Origin: Polytrichum commune
Taxonomy: Eukaryota; Streptophyta; Polytrichopsida; Polytrichales; Polytrichaceae
Length of the DNA: 64,000 nucleotides
Assembly (NCBI GenBank): GCA_950295325.1
Contig: OX485805.1
Coordinates: 51,980,758-52,044,757 of the forward strand
Direction of reading: 5' to 3'
The notes under the pieces are model-generated. The model saw nothing but the letters and a program-made list of their open reading frames with translations. It made no database searches and was not told the origin of the DNA. Shown in pieces: positions 24,961 through 34,999 of the stretch. Position 1 is the first letter of the stretch. Each line of letters opens with the position of its first letter. A program made the translations under genes and the position numbers.

Positions 24961-27528
24961 TTCGAGGCAAGTTAGACGGTAGCGGGTTTAGGGGGAGTTT
25001 AGAATGATAGTTAATTATATTTAGTGCCCTAAGTGGAAGAAGATGGGTTTGCTAGGTAATTAGTGATTCATGTAAGTGGTTTGGCAATTGTATGGGAAGT
25101 TGTTAGAGGGTATTAAGAGAGCACTAATAGGAAAAGCGTTTATCAACGCTTGTACTCATGATATGGAATAAATTGGTGTGATCGAAGTTATGTGTGATGC
25201 AATGGGGTGAATGACGGAGGAACAATTAAACTAGGACGAATGTGAATGTGATCACCATGCCCTCACCCATACTAGGACGCTTAAGGGTGGGCGGTTTGGC
25301 CTCACAGAAGGCCAAGCTAAAGTTTTCTAATAGCAAACTTGCAAACATTCTTCCCCCGCCTGCCCCTTGTGAGCCCGAATCCGTGCCCACAATTCAACTT
25401 AAACTTTAAAAATATCAAAACATTAGAGTTAGCAATTATTGAGTTAGTTAAGAGTTAGATTGGATTGGAGTTTAGAATTTAGACCTTTTGTCGTGTTAAG
25501 CTGTTATGCTTGTGTTATTTAGTGAGAAAGATTAAAAATGAGTTAATCAGTTTGATTAGAGTTAGTTAATACCAAGCTCAAGTGGCTTGATGCTAACGGT
25601 GTTGGTCGTTTAGGCTTAAGCCAATGTTCGTTTTAGGAGGGGGGGTCCCCACAATGTGGATTAGCCACTGGATTCTCGGATCCAGGGCAGGGGAGTCTCT
25701 AGAACGCTCGGGAAGGCTCTCTCTCTCTCTCTCTCTCTTTCTCTCGGTGGAGCTCCAGGGGCTGGAGGAAGTGTTGTTGCGCAAAAGGGGGGAAGGATTT
25801 CTGAATCAGTGGCCAACACCGATGAGACAAGGGTACATGCAGTAATGCCAAAGAGTGTTGGTAAGGGTTAACTTGCTCCCTTCATCAACCAGCCCAAGGT
25901 GCAGAATGAGGAACTTGGTGAGTCGGAAAAGGCGGTGAACCGCTGCTGAGGCAGGGGGCGAGAGTGAAGCAACTGAAGGGTTATTAATCGTCCGGGATGC
26001 AACACACAAATCATGAAGGCTCACGAAGAAGGGCCAAGCACACAATCCAGGGAGGATTCCTCAAATTCTTTTACTGTTTAGTGCGGAGGTTGTAAGAAAT
26101 TATGATTTGTGGTTGAGGCTCGGTGAATGTGTAATGATTCTAGCTCTCAGAAAGATAATGCAGGGTGGATTAGGTCAAAGAAAGACCAAGCAGGTCATTT
26201 GTTAACTCAATGCGGGTTGGGCGATTGACCCTCAATGTGATGTTAGATGGGGCAGTCGAATGTGAGCTGCCACAGAGCTTGCCTCGCCCGACTCTCCTGC
26301 CATTTGTCGGAGAGGAAACAAGTGTGCAGAGCAAAGGGAGGGTGATCGTTGAAGGCGCAACATTGGGAATTTTTTTGAACAAGTTAGACTATCGAGCTTG
26401 TATACCGAGCCTTGGAGGCTAGCTGCTTGGGAGGTGAGGCTGTTGGATGTATGCATTCGAACCACCGGGTATCAACGCAACAACCAGGGTGACTACTGGG
26501 GACTAAGAACCAACCGAATTGCCGTGTGGGAATTGAGCCAGCCTTAAGGCAGTGCAAGGGAGGCCACTGTAACAGGGTGCAAGCCGTCACTATGGAGACG
26601 GGGTTAGGGAAGCTGCTAGGTGGCAGTTGCAGCTGGAAATCCAACAAGAAGGACAGAGGGCAGCGGCAGGGGTGACATTCCAGTTACTGAGGCTGGGTTT
26701 AGGGACTACAAAACTAAGCTAGTTGCCGCAAATAAAGATGTAGAGGAACTACGCAAAATTTTTTGTCCAAGATCTATTCAACAAGCTCGATGTTACTGTG
26801 AAAACATGTGAAGAACATGAGAGGTGGACGTGGTCCCGGGTGTTTCACATACTTAAGGAAAGGTTTTTCCCTCATTTCCGTGGATCCCTGTAGGAACACA
26901 TGGAACATGAGTGGTTAGAAATGGAGAGAATTTTATTGTGACAAATACATTCCGAACCACGCTTACTTGAGACTGAATGCCCCCATATTGTGAGATTTTT
27001 GTTGATCTTAGTGAGGACACTAGATGGTCACAACTCTCTTAACCATCTTGAGAGAGGTCTGACATTGAATAACATTTTTGACATTGGTCGAGGTAACAAG
27101 AAATCTGTAGCTTTGAACAATGTTGTGCACAATTTGTTAACTATGGGTTGGCCATTGTTTTCGGGTATTCACACAACATATAATACCTTTAGTAATCTAC
27201 ATTAAGAGATAATAGCATTGTTTGGTTGCGATTTGGATAAGCAAGCTAGAGTCGTGGAGTAGGTTAGGGCCTTCATTGGCAGAATTGCACATTGAGCACT
27301 TGCCGACATGGTATAATGCATCGATCTTCCAAGGTCGTTGATATGAGGTATTCGGCCAACGTCCCAAACCAACAAAGACCTAGATGTCAAGAGGTATGTG
27401 GTTGTCAGATACATTTAATTGTATTTTTAAGTTATAATTCAATGTATAAAGGGCACCCATACATTGTTTGATTGAAATGGTTTTAAGGTTTGTTCATTTG
27501 ACTTCAGTATCTATGTTTTGCAATCGTC
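24961..27528. other. Spacer with possible decayed coding fragments
   Basis: It includes a CT microsatellite at about 25717-25740. From about 26690 onwards short plus-strand frames appear (26620-26811 and 26990-27205). These may be upstream, frame-shifted pieces of the unknown coding remnant at 27529-28367, since their orientation is the same and they lead straight into it. I recognise no domain in them. Confidence 0.4.
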
Positions 27529-28367
27529 ATGCATGAAGACATGAACATTGGATCATCAGCGACTAGCAACCTCCAAAAGAAAAATTGTTGTGTGCAAATG
27601 AGATTGGATGAAATGCTCGATGCCATGCTGACTTTAGTACATACACAAATTAATTTCATTTACTGTGGGCTTAGCTTGGATGAGCCCATAAATAACATCG
27701 CGCCGGACATGCCAAACAAATTATTATTAATGGGCGAGTTCCTAGAATTGCCTCAATACTTCTTGTAACTAAGCCAAAATATTATGTAAAAGCAATGCAA
27801 GATGCAATATGCTTAGACGGTTTTAACAACATCCCAATGGTTTTCCAAAAATATCTTGATGGTATAGAATGTATCAGCACCCTGGATAAACCTTTCCCGC
27901 AGCTCTAGAATGATCTCCAAAAAAACCCTTTGAAGTTTTTTACGTCTTTCACGCCCTTATCTCTTGATGGCATATTATGCACGATGTACTTTGCAAATCC
28001 GTGCATTCCTTCAGAACTACACAATAGGTTAAATGAAGGACCCTGGTTCGCAAAGATTCTGGCAGTGACTCTTGCCATTAGGTCCCCTGGGTCCAAAACA
28101 ACAATTTTACCACCATGCATATTAGAGTTGGACGATATAACGAATATTGGTTATGCACCGGAGAACTTTTTCATATCCAATGACAATATGAGTGTAAAAG
28201 AGGCGGAGGGCATGCAGAATAGCGGTTTAAGAGGCGTCCCATTCAAATCGCTCTTGACCACGTCCCCGTGCTTCATCGTTTCCGAGGTAGTCCAAAGATA
28301 TAAAATAAAATATCAAAAAAATAAAATATTCGTCGAATTTGATGGGGAAGAACAATATTGTAGATGA
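27529..28367 (+). pseudogene. Unknown coding remnant upstream of Ulp1-like segment
   Basis: A run of readable plus-strand protein: a frame at 27529-27768, then, after a shift, a frame from about 27770 to 28367 interrupted by one TAG near 27904. The last 145 codons (27930-28367) are uninterrupted and include MYFANPCIPSEL and ELDDITNIGYAPENFF. Length, composition and consistent direction suggest real but decayed coding sequence. I do not recognise the family. It precedes an Ulp1-like segment on the same strand, so both may derive from one transposon-borne gene. That is inference. Confidence 0.4.
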
Positions 28368-28813
28368 CATTATATCTAGAACAACTCACAAATATAATAG
28401 AAGGTAAATTATTTAGTAAATTAATTTTTGGATACTTCACATTTTATTATTTATTATTTGTTATGTTATTCACCTATATATATAATATTATTAAATGATG
28501 ATCAATCTATATAATTCAAGGCCATCATATTGGAGTTCATTATGCATATGTATTTTGTAGGTTAGAAGAATTAGTAAACACGATTATGAAGGATGCAAGT
28601 GGGACAACGTTTCTCTCATTTAAATTTACATACAATGTAATATTTTTTATATTAGATTGAAGATATAACATTAATTCACTGACAAAGATATACGGGGAGG
28701 TGTTGAACTTCATAATGAAGTTGATAAGGATATGGTTGAATGTCGAGTTCAAAAATATGAAATATTATTTGTAGAGTTCATATATTCTTCTGATCTTAAA
28801 AGGGTTTGTTGAG

Positions 28814-29239
28814 TTGCACCCCACTAAGAACCTAAAGGTTTTCATAGAAATTGCGCATGAAAAAAATTATGCGTTACCAGAGTTAGACATCACAACTTTA
28901 ATAGTAGCATATATATGTGGAAAACATTGGAATGTCTACATTGTAAGGGATCAAGATTTCTTTCACTTTAATTTCATGTCAATTTTTGGACTATATTCTG
29001 ATACCACCATCCACACACATTTGACAAAGATGTTGGCCATACGGAGAAGATATACACAGAGGTCGTTCAAGTTGCAGAATGCACTGTCGCTGAATTATTA
29101 GATTTAACCAACTGTGTTCCAACAAAATTATAGACGGGCTTGTAGATTTTACGTTGTAAAAAACATAATGGAGTTCATAAGAACATTGAGGCATAAACCC
29201 AATACATTGCGTGAGGTTAGTAGTGATCTCACGCATTGA
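28814..29239 (+). pseudogene. Ulp1/C48-type cysteine protease-like remnant
   Basis: Ulp1-family (C48) proteases cut SUMO-like modifiers and use a His-Asp-Gln-Cys catalytic set. Related domains are widely carried by plant MULE and CACTA transposons. Here GKHWNVYIVRDQDFFHFN gives the expected His-Trp, although the usual catalytic Asp is Asn (HFN). In the same frame, after two stops (TAG at 29099 and TAA at 29105), VFQQNYRRACRFYVV supplies the Gln and the Cys with Ulp1-like spacing, followed by KNIMEFIRTLRH. The stops and the Asp-to-Asn change show it is inactive. The call rests on motif pattern only. It is convergent with the MULE/SWIM remnant at 29887-31045. Confidence 0.5.
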
Positions 29240-29886
29240 ACAACCTCAACTAAATAACAATTATTGTAGAACTCTAAAAAAATATATCATTGTTATTTGT
29301 AAATTTTAGTATATTAATGTAACACCTCTTGCATATTGTTCTTCATTTTCTAGGGTTTTATGTTTTACTACAAAAAAATGAGATCATATCCGGCAATGCA
29401 CGGTCATAAGCGACGCTATGATTGATGTCGTAAAAGTTGGAATGTGGAAGGGCTCGGATTTTATTATCATTTAATATTTTAGTGATGTGGTGATTATAAC
29501 ATTCTATCATTGAATTAGGATGGTATTCAAATGTTCAATTATTCATAATTGTGATGTCATTTGTAATTGTGATGATACTAATCTCAGGTCCTCTAAGGAT
29601 TCACATCATGGTCATGTGGTTATTTAATTATTTTGGCACTTAGTCATTTGGTCCTCTACTTTCGTTAATAAACTATATAATCATGTACAACATGATGTTA
29701 TCGTCATGTGCAATGGAACACTATATGGTTTTTAATCGGATATTAAAAAAATACCAATAAAGACATTTATGTAAAGAACATGAATGACAACGTGAAGGAC
29801 ATAGTGACCAATACAGGTTCAGAGTATGTTGAAGAACTTTATGATTAAATATGAAATATGTTGCGAATTTGAATAAACATGTGGAT
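29240..29886. other. Spacer between convergent remnants
   Basis: AT-rich DNA between the end of the Ulp1-like remnant (plus) and the end of the MULE/SWIM remnant (minus). No gene or RNA recognised. Confidence 0.45.
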
Positions 29887-31045
29887 TCAATATAAATATT
29901 CTACATAAGTAACAATGTAATAACATACATATAGAAATGATATAAATATAAAAACATATGTCTGTGAATGACATAAATGCTTAAGTGTAAGTTTTTTTAG
30001 AAAAAATGACTCGAAAAAGCTTCGATGGCGCTTGAAAAAATTGTCACCCCCTTTATCTGGAAACAATGATGTGATAGGTGTAGCATGCAACATAAGGACA
30101 CCACGTGCAATGAGTTCCTTCTGCTTACCTTTGATGTGTTTCAAATCAACAAGCAAGTAAAGATGAAGTACAGGGTAATCTTTTGTATTTCTTGCCAATG
30201 ATGTATATACATTGTGAATCGTTGTTTGTGATGCACCCTGGGAGACTTCAATTGTATTGGAAACATCGCCCAAAGATATATGAAACCCTATATGATTAAA
30301 ATGTATGGAATTGAGATGGCCATATCCACCCACGTCACCAATGGTTTCAAGTGTAGATCCACAATTTCATGCGATTCATTATCATTCATTACACTGGCGG
30401 ATAGTCTGAGATGTTCATTGCATCGTCGCGCATGTGCATGCGTGGAATAACATTGGGACATGGGAGTGACATGATCAACACCATGTAGTGTGCCAACCTC
30501 TCTAACTACGAAATTGTCTTCGATGTCGGGGTGGAGCATCTTGAGCACCATTACCATATGCTTGCATATTATGCCCTCACGTGCGATGTGACAGTCGCAT
30601 TGTGCCCACTCAGAGTCATGTGACTGTATCGTCCATACCTTATAATTGTTATACATTGAGCCAACATATACCTTGCCCTCATCCATGCAAATCAAAACAT
30701 TTATATCAAGGATTGTTGATGCACGTATAATTGCAAAATAAACAATGTCCTCGCATTTTTTGTTCCTCACAAATCCAAAAGCCTTGCATTGGACTCCGTA
30801 CTAGTAATGTATGAGCACATCCCCAGTGAGATGATAGATTAGTCAATTCATGCGTCTTCCAATTAATCATTTTTTTTTTGTTGAATTGAGGATGTTTTTG
30901 AGGTTCGAGTGATACGACTCAATGGCAACATTTGTGTTTTGTCCAACATGAGGTATCTTCCTCGCCCCCATGTATTGTGCAACCTTGTCTGACCTCCACT
31001 ATTGCTCACAACAGTGACCACCACGCACCCACTGCACCCTGAGGC
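29887..31045 (-). pseudogene. MULE-type transposase remnant with SWIM zinc finger
   Basis: Read on the minus strand from about 31045: GARKIPHVGQNTNVAIESYH, then SNLKNIL, the region ahead of the SWIM finger in MULE/FAR1-type proteins. Next come KVWTIQSHDSEWAQCDC and ICKHMVMVLKMLHPDIED. Cys-x-Cys followed by Cys-x-His is a complete SWIM signature, a zinc-binding DNA or protein contact module. A C-terminal tail follows (30333-29887, VSQGASQTTIHNVYTSLARN and LFPDKGGDNFFKRHRSF). Breaks: a TAG near 31018, a shift after a run of A around 30870, another near 30780, and one near 30300-30333. The N-terminal MULE catalytic domain is not visible, so this is the C-terminal half only. It could instead be a domesticated SWIM-protein pseudogene. 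Confidence 0.65.
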
Positions 31046-32639
31046 AGAGGGTTACCCATGCATTTACTACGAATTTTTGTCCTTAGATGTTTGACTTCCC
31101 CTCCCTCCCTCAAGTACCCTTGCACTCTAGTGAGGCAGCATCAATCAACACAACCTAATGTAGAAATCAACCCAACTCTTTCATTCACAACCAGGAGGTT
31201 GGGTGCAACTTAGCTCATAGAGAGTGCGGCGGCCCATGTGTTCGTTACACTATGCATGTGCATGCACGCCCCCATCATGATGAACTGGAGTGGCCTCCTC
31301 GATCTCATTGGGAACCACTAGATTTCTTAGCAATTTCTTTAGTGCGACTGCCCACTGAACGAATGAGTCCAAAGTCTGAAAGTTTTGCTTGCTACCCCCC
31401 ACTTGCAACCAACTTCTTCCTCACCTTCCTTTTTTGTTTTATTCTTGACCATCCTTCGCAGAACCCCTTCTCAATCCGCCACGTCCTCCGTCCACTACTA
31501 AGCCAAAGGCAACCACTCACAAAGTTTCATTCCATCCCCTTCTTGAGAACACATGGTATCACAATGGGGCTTCCAACGGCAACCTCACCAACTTCCGCAA
31601 ACTCTTTTATGCCTTTTACCCCCCACACACCAATGTTCCCTGCATAAGATCCAACTTTCTTCCCAAACCAAAACGTGGCAATGCTCAATCCCTAGACTCG
31701 CCCTGACACTCCATTTTCTCACAAAATCTCCAATCCTAAACTATTGCTCACAACATGCCCCATAGCTCACTGACCATGATCCTCTAATTTCTTGCTCTTG
31801 CAATTCCTAAGTGCCCCCGCTTGAATTCCGTTGCTTTGTTACCCAAATTGGTCACAAGGGATGGAAGAGAAATGCCTTGTCGTTTCCCACCATCCTATTC
31901 AACTCACAACCTAACTTCCAACGGTCCTCCTAGGCCCTTACAGCAAATACACCGAGGACGTCCCCCCCCTTCTTGTTTCCCAAGATTTCTACACTTCCAC
32001 CTACCTGCCTAATATCTATTCTCACATTGAACCCTCTTCTTACTGCCTGGAAATGCAACCTCTAGTCCTATACGCTAAATATGCTAGCAGAGTGGACCAG
32101 GTTAGTTGTCACAAATGAGAGAGGAAATTGCCCACAGCAGCACCGCTTTGGCCTACTCCCCTCGCTCTCCCTCTCCCTCCTCAACTCTTGTGCCTTTTTC
32201 TACCACTACTCCCCTCTCTAGCTTCGATCCCACCCATTGCCACAACAACATTGCTATTGCCTCCAATCCACGCCGCAACAGAGCTTCCGCAACCTCCCTC
32301 TCTCCACCTCTACCCATGCCTAATGAACCCCTCTTCCCCAAGCTCTCATGACCCCTCCAACTTTTTACTTTTTTTTCGCGTTGCCCGGCATCTTTGCGGC
32401 AGCCCGAAAAAAAACGAATTACCACTTGACTCTTTCTCCTTATCCTTCTCCCCTTTGTCTTTTCGACTTAACTTACCTTAGCTTCACTTAGCTTTGGTTC
32501 CTATTGTTTTTATTTGTAATATTAGGCATTACTTAAGTCCTTAAATTGCTTCCAACCCATCATTAAGTTTGTTTTTTTTAATAAATTACACATGTGAGCG
32601 CCATCTTGGGCTCACAATATTACACTCACTTATGCCCCT
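31046..32639. other. C/T-rich spacer, possible upstream region
   Basis: The plus strand is strongly C/T-rich between about 31250 and 32560. Open frames at 31252-31647 and 32106-32481 are Pro/Ser/Leu-rich because of this composition and show no domain. It may be the 5' flank of the methyltransferase-like remnant downstream. A short palindrome, GTGAGCGCCATCTTGGGCTC with a final AC, lies at 32595-32616. Confidence 0.35.
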
Positions 32640-34298
32640 TCAGGAAGTTGTCATTATTCCTAACCTTACCTCTTCCTCCACTCCTTCACAACATACCTCC
32701 CAAACTCTAGGTGATTGTACATGTATTCATAAGGTTGTTGATTTGTTTGGAAAATACATCCATTGCCGATATGTTGGAGAATGGCACAAGTGAAAACCCT
32801 ATTTTGGTATCTACCTTTGAGTTTGTCAAGCATGTAAGCTAGCCTCTATGAAAATGTCAAATTTTCATATTTCTTTTCATTTCTTGTCACATATGATAGT
32901 TTTGTGGTTTAACTTCATTCAACCTAATTGTTGTAGGTTGGAGGTGGTCGTAAGACTTCAATTTCTTTATAGCATTGCCCATTTGGAGGTTTTGACCTAA
33001 TTATTGTGGCTTTGCTTGAAAATCTTCATGTTTTAGGTGTTGCCTCTCTCCTATTGACCATTTATGTGTGGAATTATCACAATCTAGAGGAAGTGGAGGC
33101 CTTGTTCAAATTTGCATATGGTTTTCTCACCGACAATGCACCATTCTTGCTATTCTTGCTAGAATCCAAGATAGTTAGCGATGTCGTTAGAACATGGTGT
33201 CCTATGGGTTCAACATGGCTAGGGATTGGTGGGGAATCAATGAGCTTCCATTGTGCTTGCTTGTCAATCCTAAACTCACGGTAAGGTGTTCCCTAACATT
33301 AATTAATTTCTTCAATCATATCTTTCAACGGCGTGGACAAAGTTGCATATGTTTTGGTATCAACCTCATCATTTGTGTGGTTCACTCATGGTATAATTGT
33401 TTCTAGACTTGGCAGTTTTGAATGATGTGTTCTTCCATTCATGCATGTGTCAAACTTTTACGTTAGCAAAGCATGTTCATTTTCTGTGGTAAATGTGGAC
33501 TTTGTCGATGGGTTTTTCAGTCATACTTCTAAAAACACAACTCATGCATTAACTCCACGATACACCATCGAGAGGTGGGTGTGAAAAGGATCCTAGAGCA
33601 ATGCAATACTTGATTGAAACATTGACCAAACTGGGGGCAATGGTACTTGATGCTTATGCATCAACATGTGAATACATATCTATTACATGTTAGTTGGAAA
33701 TTCAATTTCTTTAGACTAGTTGCATGTGAAGATAGGAATTGAGCATTGTAAACTATTTGAAGTGTTTCAATCTATAACATGTGCTACAATACATGCATGC
33801 TGACGTAATGGCCATCATCTAGTGGCATTCATAAAAGGAAAACTTATGTTCAACTCCGAGTTGGCACCGTTGCAAGATGAATCACTAGCACTTGTTGTTG
33901 GTAGCTCTCAGTCACCAATGAAACTTGCTTATGATGACAACAAACCCTTTATGAAAGTGGTTCCAAAATCTTCATTGGGTGCGTAAGTAAGTTTGTTTTT
34001 CTTTTTGCTTTCTTGTTTTGATATGTTGATATCCTTTGCCTCATTTTACAATATATTAGAAGTTGATATTTTTTTTATGAAGGAAATGAATGCAAATCTC
34101 TCCTCCCAACCCAATGGGACTTCCCATTTATGTGGAGGATGTTGCTCAACTATGGTTGAGACCGCTACACCACCCATTTTATTGTTTGTGAATGTTGAGG
34201 CGGAAGGATGCGATGACCATCTTGGTGATAATGAGGATGAGAGCATATTGGAAGACAACCTGGGTAGTTGTAGTGCCTCTCCACGTGGATCTGCTTAG
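32640..34298 (+). pseudogene. Spliced DNA-methyltransferase-like pseudogene
   Basis: Coding-like segments follow each other on the plus strand with credible splice sites. Segment 1 starts about 32711 after CTCTAG and ends at the donor CAT|GTAAGC (32833/32834). A 103-nt intron ends TTGTAG at 32936. Segment 2 holds PFGGFDLIIV (32977-33006) and later ARDWWGINELPLCLLVNPKL, ending at donor ACG|GTAAGG (33281). A later segment has ALTPRYTIER and, at about 33600-33660, YLIETLTKLGAMVLDAY. The last segments are about 33847-33985 and 34081-34298, ending TAG. The order GFDLIIV, then a YLIE...GAMVLD block resembles N4-cytosine/N6-adenine DNA methyltransferases with motif IV before motif I, but neither a DPPY box nor the FxGxG loop is intact. 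At least three frameshifts and an in-frame TAG (about 32969) make it a pseudogene. The family call is inference; splicing and coding character are better supported. Confidence 0.42.
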
Positions 34299-34492
34299 AT
34301 CAAGGACAATGAGGGGCATTTAAGTAGTTCACAAAAGAACCCACCTTGTGCTTGCTTGGATAGGATGGTGTTGCGACTTAGTGTGATTTGGAATTGGCAT
34401 TCTATATGCATGCAAGTGTATTTCATACTTGCACTAATAATACAAAAACTTTGAGCCCAATCTTTCGCAATTTGTTCATCAATACATTATTT

Positions 34493-34821
34493 TATTGGAA
34501 GTCAATAAGACTAGAGATGAGATTGCACAAACATACACACATACACAAAGGCATATGAACAGCTTGGAGTGAGATGGTCTCATGCTCTCCTTGCTTTGCC
34601 TTTTATTGTTTTTTTTGTTTTTTTTAACATTCCTTAGGTCATACAAACAATATGGGATAACTCTTATCCCTCTCGGATAAGCATTGTTGCCTTATTCTAA
34701 CCTTATTGTCTGTCATGCCTCTTCCATTAGATTTCTATTGACCATGAACAATCTAATGCTCTACGTTCTACAATTCCCTCTAGGATTACATTTCTACGAC
34801 TACGAGCAATCTAATGCTCCA
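34493..34821 (-). repeat. Copia 3' LTR
   Basis: 329 bp; on the plus strand it runs from TATTGGAAGTCAATAAGAC to AATCTAATGCTCCA. It aligns throughout with 39719-40039, including the shared blocks CTCTCCTTGCTTTGCCTTTT, CAATATGGGATAACTCTTAT and CCTTATTCTAACCTTATTGT. Substitutions and small indels separate the two LTRs, so the insertion is not very recent. Confidence 0.93.
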
Positions 34822-34828
34822 CCTTCAA

Positions 34829-34841
34829 TACTCCCACTTTA
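34829..34841 (-). other. Copia polypurine tract
   Basis: The minus strand reads AAAGTGGGAG about ten bases before the 3' LTR begins (TGGAGCATTAG). AAGTGGGAG is the typical plus-strand primer site of plant copia elements and confirms that the element is on the minus strand. Confidence 0.75.
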
Positions 34842-34999
34842 CAAGTAGTCAAAGACTTGTAATGCCATTAAGTTTCTTATTTTTTCAACCAAATATAATG
34901 AGGTTCTAACATTGCCCATAAGTTTTCACGTATTATGCTTAGTTGCTTCATTCCAATTCAAATGGGCTTCAAATATTGCCACATTGGACATTGTTCAAC

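Noticed and set aside
24659-24970. 103-codon minus-strand frame with repeated SQDCPHSGLS-type units
   Set aside because: The peptide repeats come from the 78-bp tandem DNA repeat; nothing suggests translation.
26440-26475. GCATTCGAACCACC resembling a tRNA B-box on the minus strand
   Set aside because: No A-box, acceptor stem or poly(A)/poly(T) tail nearby, so neither a tRNA nor a SINE is supported.
31252-32481. Several plus-strand Pro/Ser-rich frames of 60-131 codons
   Set aside because: Produced by the C/T-rich composition. They overlap in different frames and show no domain.
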